The position numbers were made by a program, and so were the translations under genes. The notes below the pieces were generated by a model, which had not been told where the DNA came from, searched no databases, and saw only the letters and a list, made by a program, of their open reading frames with translations. A stretch of 64,000 nucleotides of DNA from Cycas panzhihuaensis. Taxonomy: Eukaryota; Cycadophyta. Below, one piece after another: positions 47,676 through 59,173 of this stretch (position 1 is its first letter; each line of letters opens with the position of its first letter). The stretch covers positions 200,887,741 to 200,951,740 of the forward strand of contig CM041465.1 of NCBI GenBank assembly GCA_023213395.1, written 5' to 3'.

Positions 47676-48312
47676 TCACCCTATTAAAGAGCTTAAACTA
47701 TAATAGGGTAATCACTCTGAGCCCCTTTTTCACCTTATTAAAGAGCCTAAACTATAACAGGGTAATCGCTTCGAACCCATTTTACTTATTAAAGAGCTTA
47801 AACTATGATAGGATAATCACTTTGAATCCTTTTCACCCTATTAAAAAGCTTAAACTATGACAAAGTAATATCTCTGAATCCTTTTTACCTATTAAAAAAC
47901 TTAAACTATGATAGGGTAATCACTCTAAATACTTTTTACCTATTAATGAACCTAAACTATGACAAGGTATCACTCTAGGTCCCTTTTACCTTTTAAAGAG
48001 CTTAAACTATGATAGGGTAATAGCTTTGAGCCCCTATTTACTTGTTAAAGAGCTTAAACTATGATAGAGTAATTACTCCAACCCAATTTTACCTATTAAT
48101 GAGCCTAAATTATGATAGGATATCGCTATGAGTCCCTTTTTCCTATTAAAGATCTTAAACTATGATAGAAAACCCTCCAAAAGATGATTGTTGATGAGGT
48201 TAAATTATGATGATCAACCTCTAAAGGTCTTCACCCCATTAATGAGGCTAAACTATAATGGATTGCTCTGAAAAGTCACCTATTAATGAACCTAAAACTA
48301 TGACAGTCCATC
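47676..48312 (+). repeat. Tandem array of ~13 units of about 50 bases
   Basis: Each unit has the core TATTAAAGAGCTTAAACTATG followed by variants of ATAGGGTAATCACTCTGAGC and CCCTTTTA. Spacing is 45-58 bases, most often about 51, and units become shorter and more diverged toward the 3' end. Such arrays are known in the variable 3' untranslated regions of Tat/Ogre elements. The weak open frame at 47660-47860 is simply the repeat read through. Confidence 0.9.
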
Positions 48313-48440
48313 CTTTGTGCTCTGACAAAAGGATTTCCCTCTAACATATGGTTAAAGAGAGAGAAATTATGATCAGTTATATATTGAATTCCTATCTAGT
48401 TTATGGGTATTTGACATCAATCAATGGCTTAGTGAGTATG

Positions 48441-48640
48441 AACCCAGCCTTTTTGGGTAAGAAATTTGGTAGAATTTCTTGAGTAAGGAAAACCAAGCCT
48501 TTTTGAGTAAGACATTAAGAGACATTCCTTTGGTGATGGATACCTAGTCCTTTTGGGTAAGTTTTGAGATGGTATTTCTTTGGTAAAGAGTACCTAGTCA
48601 TTTTAGGTAAGAGATCTAAATAACATTCCTTTAGCAGTTG
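48441..48640 (+). repeat. Second tandem array, four units of ~50 bases
   Basis: Units begin with variants of ACCTAGTCCTTTTGGGTAAG and end near ACATTCCTTTGGTGATGG. A further copy (AACCTAGTCCTTTTGGGTAG) lies at 56607-56655, beyond copia T. Confidence 0.8.
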
Positions 48641-51206
48641 TTTCCCAGCTACTGAAAATAGACATGGATAACATCTTTCAAGTAAGCACAGGTATATTCC
48701 TAAGCTCACCTTTCATTAACTTCAGAATGTAATTGAATATTAATTAGATATATTTTGCATGTTATTGATTGACTACATGGTTGTTAAGCTTGGCTTGCCT
48801 ACTTATTCATACTTGCATCTACCATCATAGCCTATGACAACTTGGGACGAATGTCCCATGGCACATCATGGCCCTCCATCATACCTCCATGGCATTCTCA
48901 AGTAGTCCCAGCTCTCGCAGCTTCCTTTCGGCTGCCCTTTTGGTGTAGTGTGATCCCTAATGACCCATTTAGGCCTGATCACCCTCCTCACTGCCACCTG
49001 TCCTATAATGAGGCCTAATTACCACTTATTTCTTTACTTATTGTGGTCCCGTCAGCACTTAAAGTCTCTTAAATGCATCGACAACCCACTATTCTGCTCT
49101 TTTGTGGTCTAAGACCCCCTTTTAGGGGCCTTCCAAGCGCTCCTTTACTTTTCTAACCTTATTTTAAGTGCACCATGGCACTGTTCATGATACTATGACA
49201 AACTCTGTGGTACTACAAAATTTGGCATGGTGTGACTGTCCATTCAAGATTTTCGGCCTGACAATGACTAGTTTTACATTAATTATAAAACAAACACATG
49301 GCATTAGGTTGTTTCCCACCCAAGGTAATCCCTAATCGCTTGATAGGTTAGGGTTAGGTATAAAAACCTAATTTGAAGCTCATTTGCTTCTTGGATCATT
49401 TTTGGAAAGAAAGAAAGGCCTCCTTTAGTTATCTCTTGTTCTCCTCTCTTGTCTCTTTCTTCCTTGGTGCAAAAACCCTAAGTTGCAAGTCTGTAATAGG
49501 CTGATCCAAGCATGATTCTCCTCTAAAGTGCTCTCTATAATCATTGAATCAAGTTTTCTATAGGTTTCATACTCTCTTGCATTGTCGAAGGGAACTTTTT
49601 TCCATCCATCAGGGGAGATCATCCTTTACTAACTAATCCATAAGGTAAAAATTATTTCAAGTTAGTTTTAGTAGGGATCTTCAAGCCTATGTTTTATTAT
49701 TTCCTCCCTTTAATAGTAGAACTCTTGAATATTATTTTGGATTTTCCACAAACCTCTTCCATACGCTCATTCTTTGGAAGGCAAATGCTTCCTTCTCTCA
49801 GCTCACCCCTCTCACCTCTTGAGGTTTCTTTCGAGCTTCAACCAAGAAGGTTGTGAGAAAAATTTGTAGAAATTTGAGAAAGGTACTCAAGGTTAGGGTT
49901 CTGACCCTCTTGGCCATCTCCTCTAGGGAAGCCCCCTACCCTTCACAACTTCTCCCACCTCATACATGTCTTACATGCCTAAAAATCCTTAAGGGAAGGG
50001 ATTTAACTAGTTGTAGCATTGGCAGCAGCTTGCAATACCTACAACCAGCTCTCATATGGTATCAAAATCTAATTTATTTTAGAATATCTTATAGTTTACA
50101 AATTTCTTACTTTATCTTGTAAATCATGCAAAAGTAGTTTATAACTTTTGTAACATTTACAGCTTTTGTAGTTTTTTCGCAGCCATTACTTCTTGCAAAT
50201 TTTGCTATCATTTTGCTTACTTGCAAGTTATAACCTCTTATTTGATTTGCTCATTCAGAGCACTTGAGCGTGTAGAGGTGCCTTATTCAAAGGGCTAGCC
50301 GTTTTGAGGCTCTCTTTCTCTTCCTATATACCCCCCTTTTCCCCAAATTTGCTTGAGCATTTCACATGCATACAAAAAGAGGTTCAAACAAAACATTGTT
50401 TCTATTTAAAAAATATTTAAATAAGATCATGTTTTCTTCTTTTAACAAGCATAGACATATATATACATATTCACCATTACTCTTATGTACATTTAGCACT
50501 CATGGAAGGGGAAACTGACTTGTTGCGTAGGTCCCACTTTTAAAGCAAATAAGGTGTGATCTCTCTTCCTCTTAGTTCCTTTACTTCTATTGTCATTTGT
50601 AAAAGAAAAAAGAGTGAGAGGGAATGAGAGTCAAAAGAGAGTGTTTTTATTATTCTTTTTTTTTTCCCTCTTAATTTTCAATAACTTAGTGATAGTAATA
50701 CTTCATATCACTACACTACTCATCTAAAATAAAATGAAACATATCACATGGCATCTTACACTCATAGCTATCCACCTAGTGCATGGAAACCTTAGGAGCA
50801 CCCTCCTCTAAGTGCCCTTCATTAAGGCATCCATTTGTTTTACCTCATTTAGGATTTGGTTCTTCTATTGAACCTCCTCTTTATACCCTTGTCATTTGCT
50901 ACCTCTTTCTCATCCGTAGGCACCCCCTCTTCCTTAAGGTCCACCTCTTCTTTTCCCTCCTTCCCAAGAAAAGCATCTATTCATCTTATCTCTCCTTCCT
51001 CAACCCATCAGTATAGGAGGGTCCCTTTGAGACTACTTGGAAAATCGAGGGAGCCCCTTGTCCATCTTAAATCTAAGAAGGTACTCATCCTAAGGAAGGG
51101 TTTATGAAACATTTGTGAATCCTTATACCTACATTCTGATGTACGAATGCCCTTGGTGAGTGATCTTTTCCCCTGCTTCTAAGGATCCTTTAGCCCTTTG
51201 GTTGAT
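48641..51206 (+). other. Unassigned 2.6-kb segment, possibly an inserted LTR fragment
   Basis: This segment is less AT-rich than its surroundings and separates the second repeat array from copia T. It holds a TATAAAAA box at 49359-49366 and, at 50057-50069, TGGTATCAAAATC. The latter is a plausible initiator tRNA-Met type primer site carrying G-to-A and C-to-T changes, three bases after CTCTCA. That is the layout of an LTR with a promoter and U5 end, but no partner LTR or target duplication was found. Short open frames at 49853-50122 and 50783-51107 show no known domain. Confidence 0.4.
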
Positions 51207-51211
51207 GATTG

Positions 51212-51855
51212 TGTTGGATATTGTGACAACAATATTTTGGGATTAAAATTTTGGTGTGTTTTCGGTGCAGTTTCCCCCCCTAATCTTTCTCAGGGGGTTT
51301 CAAGAGGGGTGGGAGCCCCCCTTGGCCGGGGGGTGCGGGGGAGTGGAACGCCCCTCGCTAAGAGAGGGTTCAAGGGTGATAGCCCCTGACCCAAAAAATT
51401 AGTCCTATAAACCTTATTAAATTGTAAAAAGAATTAGGGTCATTCGATACAAATACCCTAAATTCTACTGCTGAGATTTATGCCTTGGATGTCCCTCTCA
51501 TGTAGCCCGTTTTAGGGCTTTTCCTATAATGTTGTATGTAATGTAATATACTATTATGAGGGTGGTGTCTGGTTATTGTTTATGAGAGTACTCTACTACT
51601 GAGATGTAATGTTTCTCTATTCTACAGTAATAAAGCTTGATACCTTTCTTGTGTGGATGTTTCCCTAGCACACTGCTAGGGTTTTACCACATTATATTGG
51701 GTGCATATGTGATGTTTAGCTTATATATTAATGTTATTATATTATCTCTATTTTTAGAACTTACATGTTAAATCTTAATTTCAATTCCTGTGACTAGTTG
51801 TAAAATAGTTCAAATCTTGTGGCAGTTTAAGGTTTGGGACCTTGTATTCTCAACA
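51212..51855 (+). repeat. Copia T 5' LTR
   Basis: It starts TGTTGGATATTGTGACAACA and ends TATTCTCAACA. The first 170 bases hold unusual C- and G-runs, such as TTTCCCCCCCT and GGCCGGGGGGTGCGGGGGAG. An AATAAA-like signal (GTAATAAAGC) is near 51628. Confidence 0.94.
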
Positions 51856-51857
51856 AG

Positions 51858-51870
51858 TGGTATTAGAGCC
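51858..51870 (+). promoter_or_regulatory. Copia T primer-binding site
   Basis: TGGTATTAGAGCC is one C-to-T from the exact initiator tRNA-Met type site and lies two bases after the LTR. Confidence 0.9.
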
Positions 51871-51925
51871 ACTTTTATTTTGTAGCGAGTTTGTAAAGGT
51901 TTTGGTGTCAGATTTTGTACACCAA

Positions 51926-52714
51926 ATGGAAAAACTAGTAGGTGCAAAGTTCAAGGTGGAGAAATTCAATGGCAATAATAACTTCTAGTTGTGAAAGCTA
52001 AAAGCACATGATGTTTTTGTACAACAGGGTTTGTACAAAGCCCTTGCAGGAAAATTGAAGAAACCCGAAGGGATGGACAATGATGATTAGGATGACTTAG
52101 ATAAAAAGGCACTTAACATAATATGATTGTACTTGGCAGATGAAGTCTTGTTTAACATCGTAGGAGAAGAGATAGCAACAGGATTATGGACCCAGTTGGA
52201 AGGCCTGTATATGACCAAATTAGTAATGAATCAAATCTACCTGAAGAGGCAACTGTACTCATTACGAATGAAGGAAGGTACAAAAATTGTTGACCATTTA
52301 AATATTTTCAATACTCTTATTTGTCAGTTGACTAGTATCGATGTTAAAATTGAGGATGAGGACAAGGCTACTACCTTGTTATGCTCATTGCCTGAATCTT
52401 GGGATAATATTGTCACCTTAATTAGTTTTAGCACTACAGATGTATTGGATTATGATTCTATTGTGAGTGCTTTACTAATGGAAGAAGTGCGGAGGAAATC
52501 TAGTTTTGAAACCTCCATACCAAAAGCCATGACAGTAAGGGGTAGAACATTTGAGAGAGGACAAAACTCTAGGGATACATTGAGGTCCAAGTCAAAGAGA
52601 AAAAAGAGTAAGCTCAGGTGTTGGAATTGTAATAAGACTGGTCACCTAAAGAAGGATTGTTATAAAAGGAAGGAATTCCAGAAAAAGGAAGATCCTGCCA
52701 AGGAGGCAAATTAG
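51926..52714 (+). pseudogene. gag: Copia T gag (nearly intact)
   Basis: The ATG at 51926 gives MEKLVGAKFKVEKFNGNNNF and then two stops where Ser-Leu-Trp is expected. QQGLYKALAGKLKKPE matches the Gag of Tnt1-like elements. From 52127 the frame is open for 195 codons: MYLADEVLFNIV, TGLWTQLEGLYM, LYSLRMKEGTKIVDHLNIF. It ends with an intact zinc knuckle CWNCNKTGHLKKDC at about 52618-52660. A TAG at 52712-52714 separates it from pol in the same frame. About five stops in all. Confidence 0.88.
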
Positions 52715-55700
52715 GTGGAGTCAAATCAAGGTATAGATTATGATATCTCAGTTGCTTGTAATGTTTCTTATTATCACCATGACTGGTTATTAGATTTAGG
52801 TGCTTCGCACCACATGTATCCACACAAGAGTTGGTTCTCATCATACCAACCTCTTGATGGTGGTGATGTGCTTATGGGAAATGAAGTTTCTTGTAAGATA
52901 ATGGGCATTGGTAGCATCAGAATTAAGATGTTCAATGGGGTAGTTAGAACATTAACTGAGGTTAGACATGTACCTGATTTGAAAAGGAATCTGATTTCCT
53001 TAGGTGAATTAGATTCGGGTGGTTTTAAGCATATACGTCATGAAAGAGTCCTAAAGGTATTAAAGGGCACCTTGGTTATTATGAAAGCCTTAAAGAAAGG
53101 AAAATCTTTATATTTTAGTAGAAAGTATAGATGTCAGCCAAGCAACTATAGCATCAAAGACTACAGAAGATCCAGCTTAGTTATGGCATCAGAGACTTGG
53201 GCACATGAGTGAGAAAGGAATTAAGATATTGATAAACCATAAGTTGCTTCCTAACTTGTAGCTTTCAGATTTGGCTTTCTATAAACATTGTATTTTTAGA
53301 AAGCAGTGTAGACTCAGGTTTAAAGTAAGGAGTCACACTAGTAAAGGTATTCTAGATTACATACATTCATATGTATGGGGACCAACCCCTAAAATATCTT
53401 GTGGAGGATCATTGTATTATGTCACATTTATAGATGATTACTCCAGGAAGGTATGAGTCTATTTTTTGAAAAAGAAATCTGAAGTTTTTATTGTGTTTAA
53501 GCAGTTTAAGGCTTTAGTTTAGAATAGTACTGGTAAGATAATCAAATGTTTAAGAACTGACAATGGAGGTGAGTTTAACTCCTTGGAGTTTGAGAACTAT
53601 TGTAAAGAAGCTGGGATCGAAAGACACAAGACCACTAGCTATACTCCATAGTAAAATGGCATTGATGAGCACATGAATATGACACTCTTAGAAAGAGCAA
53701 GAAGTATGCTAAGTAATGCAGGAGTGGAGTAGGGCTTATGGGTAGAAGCTGTTCAAATAGCTTGCTATCTAGTAAATAGGTCACCATCACTTACAATAGA
53801 TTGCAAGATTCCTGAAGAGGTATGGACTGGACATCCATGTGATTATTCAAATTTAAAAGTTTTTTGTTATGATGCTTATGCCTGGATTGACAAAAGTAAA
53901 CGTTCAAAGTTAGACCCAAAATCTAAGAAATATATCTTTGTTGGTTATGGTGATAAGGATGGTGTGAAGGGATACAGGTTGTGGGATCCTACTACCCACA
54001 AAATCACCATTAACAGAGATGTCATATTTGATGAATCTTCCCTTGTAAAATCAAACAGTGTATAAGCTGAAATGAAATAAGAGCAGCAAGCTGAACATCA
54101 ACAAGTCAAGTTTAAAATGCAGCCATCTGTGGAATCAGAAGAGCATGAAAATCTTTCTGAAGATGAATCAGTAGCAGATTCACAGGAGTATGTGGACACT
54201 CCTCTGCCAATAGTTAGAAGATCTACATGAGTTAGTCATCCACCTGACAAGTACAGCCCTTCTATTTCTATTACTTTGGTTTCTAATGATGGTGAACCCA
54301 CATGTTATCAAGAAGCAATAGATGATATTAATAGAGAGAAGTAGGTGAGGGCTATGCAGGAAGAGATAGATGCTTTGAAGAAAAATAATTCATGGGACTT
54401 TGTAGAACTTCTACATGGCAGGAAGACTATTGGTTGTAGATGGGTTTTCAAAAAGAAAATAAATGTTGATGGAAAGGTTGATAAATGCAGGGCAAGACTG
54501 ATGGCTAAAGGTTTTATGTAGAAAGCAGATATTAACTTTCATGAGATCTTTTCACTAGTTGTCAAACTTGTTTTAATTCGAGTGCTGTTAGCATTGGTAG
54601 CTTCTCTCGATTTAGAGTTGGAGTAGTTAGATGTAAAAATAGCTTTTCTACATGGAGATTTAGATGAGGAGATCTATATGGATCAACCAGAAGGGTTTGT
54701 ACAAGATGGTAGGAAAAGACTTATTTACAGGCTCAGAAAATCATTGTATGGCCTGAAGTAATCACCTAGGTAGTGGTACAAGAAGTTTGATGCCTTCCTG
54801 GAGAGCCAAAATTTTAAAAGAAGTGACTATGATCATTGTGTTTATTTTAAATTTATGGACAATGGCTTATTTATTATCTTGGTATTATATGTTGATGACA
54901 TATCGGTTATAAGCAAGAGCATGGAAGAAATCAATAAGCTAAAGGCTCAATTGGCTAGGACTTTTGATATGAAGGATCTAGGAGCTGCAAAATAAATCTT
55001 AGGTATGGAGATATACAGAGACAGGAAAAATGGTAAGCTATGGTTATCACAGTAGAAATATGTAGAGAAGGTGCTAACTAGGTTTGGTATGACAAATGTG
55101 AAACCAATGAGTATCCCATTGGCTTCTCACTTCAAGTTTTCTTCGAATATGAGTCCTAGTAATGAAGAAGAAAAGGCTTATATGTCTCGTGTGCCTTACG
55201 CCAGTGCAGTAGGAAGTTTGATGTATACCATGGTATGTACAAGACCTGATATTTCACATGCAGTCGGTGTAGTGAGTAGGTTTATGGCAAATCCAGGAAA
55301 GGAACATTGGGCTGCAGTGTAAGAGGTGCTTCGGTATTTAAGAGGCACGAGTGACTACTGCATCACCTTTGGAGGTACAGGTAATCAGGTTTATAGATAT
55401 GTCGATTCAGACTTTGTAGGAGATTTAGACAAAAGAAGGTATATTTCAAGTTATGTTTTTACTCTTGCAAATGGTCCAGTTAGTTGAATGTCTAAATTGC
55501 AGAGCATAATTGCACTGTTAACCATAGAAGCTGAATATGTTGTTGCAGCACATGCTTGTAAAGAAGCAACCTAGTTATAGGGTCTATTGGTTGAGCTTAG
55601 AAGGAGACAGGAAAATGTAAGGGTATTTTGTGACAGTCAAAGTACCATTTACTTAGCCAAGAATCTAGCTTATCATAGTAGAACAAAGCATATTACTCTA

Positions 55701-55844
55701 AAGTACCATTTTGTTAGACAGGTTATGGAAGCAAGTGGAGTGGCACTTGAGAAGACTCACACCAATCATAATTATACTGATATATTCACAAAACCAATAC
55801 CATTAGAGAAGTTCAAATGGTATTTGACTTCTCTTGGCTTGTAG
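52715..55844 (+). pseudogene. pol: Copia T pol: protease, integrase, RT, RNase H (nearly intact)
   Basis: The protease motif reads WLLDLGASHHMYPHK (DSG changed to DLG). The pre-integrase region ends LWHQRLGHMSEKG after a frameshift near 53170. The integrase core (53340-53720) has the first Asp changed to Tyr (IHSYVWGP), but the second Asp (LRTDNGGEF) and the Glu (DEHMN) are kept. RT runs from about 54330 to 55010, with GCRWVFKKK and YVDDISV, so the catalytic box is intact. RNase H runs from about 55360 to 55830, with IEAEYVVAAHACKEA and YTDIFTKPIP. In-frame stops remain at about a dozen Gln and Trp codons. Confidence 0.9.
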
Positions 55845-55890
55845 AAAAGATGATGAAGGGTCTAGGAAAGGTATCAGGTAAATTGTTGTC

Positions 55891-55901
55891 AAGGTGGAGA
55901 T
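55891..55901 (+). promoter_or_regulatory. Copia T polypurine tract
   Basis: AAGGTGGAGAT lies directly before the 3' LTR and primes plus-strand synthesis in active members. Confidence 0.75.
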
Positions 55902-56545
55902 TATTGGATATTGTGACAACAATATTTTATGGTTAAACTTTTGGTGTGTTTTCGGCGTGGTTTCCCCCCCTAATCTTTCTCGGGGATTTCCAAGGGGGGC
56001 GAGAACTCCCCTTGGCCGGGGGATGTGGAGGAGTGGAACGCCCCCCTCTAAGATAGGGTTCAGGGGTGATAGCCCCTGACTTGAAAAATTAGCCCTGTAA
56101 ACCTTATTAAATTGTAAAGAGAATGAGGGTCATTCAATATAAATACCCTAGATTCTACGACTGAGATTTATGCCTTGGATATCCCTCTCATATAGCCCGT
56201 TTTAGGGCTTTTCTTATAATGTTGTATGTAATGTAATCTACAGTTATGAGGGTGGCAGTTGGTTGTTGTTCCTGAGAGCACTCTACTACTGAGATGTATT
56301 GTTTCTCCATTCTATAGTAATAAATCTTGATACCTTTCCTGTGTGGATATTTCCCTAGCACACTGCTAGGGTTTTACCACGTTATATCGGGTGCATATGT
56401 GATGTTTAACTTGTATATTGATGTTGATGTATTATCTCTATTTTTAGAACTTGCATGTTAAATCTTAGTTTCAATTCCTATGACTAGTTGCAAAATAGTT
56501 TAGATCTTGTGGCGGTTTAAGGTTTGGGACCTTGTATTCTCAACA
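55902..56545 (+). repeat. Copia T 3' LTR
   Basis: It starts TATTGGATATTGTG (TG to TA), ends TTCTCAACA and is followed by AATTG. It is colinear with 51212-51855 over its full 644 bases. Confidence 0.94.
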
Positions 56546-56550
56546 AATTG

Positions 56551-56832
56551 TATAAGCTTGATCCATTTACGTCTGGTGACCCCTAGAGGTACACTTCTAG
56601 CAGTCAAGAACCTAGTCCTTTTGGGTAGGTATTTAAATGACTTTCCTTCAATTCATTTTTGTAAGAGCATCAAAGTCAGTTTGATTAAATTTTATATTTT
56701 CTATATGTTAATGACTTATCATTCATGTACTTTGTCTTGCATTTTGTTGACTTTCAGTAGAAGACCTTTCACCTTCATCATTGCCACCTCTCACCATCCT
56801 ATTTTTTTCCTAAAGTAGGAGCTTTAGGTGTT
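56551..56832 (+). other. End of the Tat 3' region
   Basis: This short T-rich segment holds one unit of the repeat seen at 48441-48640 (at 56607-56655) and no gene. Confidence 0.6.
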
Positions 56833-56843
56833 AAGGGGGAAAA
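56833..56843 (+). promoter_or_regulatory. Tat element polypurine tract
   Basis: AAGGGGGAAAA immediately precedes the TG of the 3' LTR. The 5' copy of the LTR is not preceded by such a tract, which confirms the orientation. Confidence 0.9.
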
Positions 56844-59173
56844 TGTTTCACCAAAACCTGGCCTCTCATTCACCCATTTAACTTTTAATATGTCTTGTAT
56901 GATTTCATAAGGAAAATAAATGATGAACTTGGTTTTATATTATGTTAGGTTGTGTTTTGATGAAATGTTGTATTGATTTTATTGATGATATATGATGAAT
57001 GATGTTTGTTATATGACAATATTATCGGCTATCAATGACTAATATTTATGGCACTAAAACTTTTCTTTCATGATTATTTTAATCCATTCCCTCTTTTAAA
57101 ACCTCTTTTGTCTTTTATATTTTTATCTTTTTTGTCTTGATTTTACCCTTACTTTATTATCTTTGATTAATTTCTAGGCTTGTACTTATCATTTTCATCA
57201 TATTTTGGGCCTCTTTCCTTATTAATAAAGTTATTTATGCTTGAATTTATGATTTAAAATTAATTTTTGACTTTTAATGAGCCAATTTTCACCTCCTAAC
57301 TTGTCATGTTTTTTATGTTACCAAAAATGTGACTGGTCACTTTTTTGCCTGTCAAAAATATGATCGATCATATTTTTTACTATTATGCATACAAAACTCA
57401 GCCAGTGTACCAGATTTTTAAATGCCATTACCCATAATTGATGTAAAATTATCTTTTATGTTCCTAAAATTAACTCTAAGTGGTGTTGTTGTCTATTATT
57501 CAAATTTAGAGAGATAATAGATCAAGATTTAGAACTTTCTTTCGAGATCTTTTGGATTGAGATTTTTTAGAGACTTTTAAAGATTTCTATTGTCGTGACT
57601 TAGAAAACAGCTTTTGGTGATGCTAATGGGTGAAATCAAGAGGAGGTTTTAATGCTTTTAGATGTTGTTCTACTAGTGTTCAAATTTTAATGGTTTGTTC
57701 TTCAAGTTTCATGATTTTTATCAAAATTTTTAGCCTCAAAACTCGTTCCTAGTAAGATCTTTTCTATTTAAACTTCTTGTGATTTCACTACTTATTGGAA
57801 ATTATTTTTTACTTAGAGTTTTCTCTTCTTTCTGTTGGTATTTATGGTGATCTTATACTTATTTTTAGCTTGGAATTTTGGCTAAAAGGTCAACCCTTTG
57901 TGGAGTAAAAAGGAGATAGCCTAGTGTGAAGCATGGTCATCTCTTCATTATCTAATTAGTTATCTCCTCCCATTCTTCCATTGTAGTTCAAATTCTAAGT
58001 GGTTTGGTGTTTTTTTGGCTTGTTATTGGTTATGGTTTAGTTTGTGGCACTTGTTATTTTTCTTCCTTTGTTAGTTTTAAAGGAAGGGTTTAGAAGAAAA
58101 TTGATCAAATAAAAGAAAAAGAATTATTCTGAGGTAGGAATTTTGCAAATAAGAAAGAAGTCTTGGTTTTAATTCTTATGTGGTTTCACTCTTTAATTTA
58201 TTCTCTTTCTTTGAAAAAGAAAATCTAAATTGGCAAATGTTATATCTTTGATTTTTCAAATTATTAGAGGTTCAAGGTTCTCTATGGAACCCATTTTACT
58301 CCAATTATGATAGAATCTCTTGAGGTTTTGGCTTGTTGCTTGTATGTGAGGTTTATAGTTTAAATAAAATTAGTTACATGCATTGTTAATGGTCTGAAAA
58401 ACCATTTACTATAGTAATAGAAAGTCTTTAAAATTTTCCTCTTTTATTCTAGAATCATTGCTCAAAGGAAAGATAATATGCATTTAAGATAAAAAGCTTC
58501 TCATTGTCATTACATGTTATTGAATCTTTAGCAATTTTGCATTCATAGTTGTAAGTGAAATTAGATGTATGTCATGCTAATTTCTTCTTTGATTGAAAAG
58601 GTGTGTGTTACATTTGAATGGCTTAGCTTTATGTTTCCATTATCGATGTATTTCATCTATTAAAAAAAAACATATTTCATGTGTATTTAGTTTTCTTGCA
58701 TGTGACTTGAAAAATAGGTGGTTTGATCTTATAGTCTCATAATTGTCTTTTATTTTATTTTTATTAAACATAAAAAAAGAAAAAGAAGAAACAAACAAGA
58801 AACAAAACCTTTTCCATTACTTACCCATTTTCCCTTATTCAAGTAGAACCTTAAAAGTTGAAAGAATCGAAGGAAAGGAGTCCCTAGGAAGGATACGAGA
58901 GACATTATCAAAGTAGCTCCGAATTTAGAACTCCTTCACCCAGTTGTGTAGGCTAGTGGATCCAATCACCTCCACACATCCTAGCCTTTCTTTGTCTCAC
59001 TTATTTATATCCTCATCAAATGACATAATTAGGTGGAGACTCCTTCTTAAGAGTTGGATAAAGGAGGTTACTTAGGTCGTCTTAGACCCTCTATCTCTTA
59101 GGTTAAATTTGAAACAAAATAAGCATTCCATTAATTGAGAGATATTTTATTTAAGTCCAGCTAAGACACACCA
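56844..59173 (+). repeat. Tat element 3' LTR
   Basis: It is 2,330 bases long, uninterrupted, from TGTTTCACCAAAACC to GACACACCA. It aligns to 4417-6653 plus 22066-22167 with scattered substitutions and small indels. AAAAC follows as the right target duplicate. Confidence 0.95.

Larger units (their letters stand above)
51212..56545 (+). mobile_element. Ty1/copia element T, the best preserved in the window
   Basis: It is 5,334 bases with two 644-base LTRs and target duplication GATTG (51207-51211) / AATTG (56546-56550). Gag and Pol form one long frame with a single obvious frameshift near 53170. The Gag and Pol style, with fused Gag-Pol and CWNCNKTGHLKKDC, is that of the Tnt1-like group. By eye the LTRs differ at roughly one base in ten. 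Confidence 0.94.
4417..59173 (+). mobile_element. Giant Tat/Ogre-like Ty3/gypsy retrotransposon carrying four direct copia insertions
   Basis: Two ~2.33-kb direct repeats, both starting TGTTTCACCAAAACC and ending ACACCA, bound this element. The flanks are AAAAT (4412-4416) and AAAAC (59174-59178), a five-base duplication with one C/T difference. After removal of the four direct insertions and their duplicated targets, about 20.2 kb remains. The order is LTR, PBS, gag, protease, RT-RNase H, integrase, extra RNase H, long 3' region, PPT, LTR. This size, the long LTRs and the extra RNase H are features of the Tat/Ogre lineage. The gag frame continues exactly across the copia C site (GAA TAT CCC / ATA CCT), which confirms the reconstruction. 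Stops, frameshifts and changed catalytic residues make it non-autonomous today. Confidence 0.9.

Noticed and set aside
47660-47860. Open frame of 66 codons rich in LLKSLNYNR repeats
   Set aside because: It is only the 50-base tandem array read through.
47676-48640. Regularly spaced repeats as a CRISPR array
   Set aside because: The units are degenerate and head to tail without unique spacers, and lie in a plant retrotransposon.
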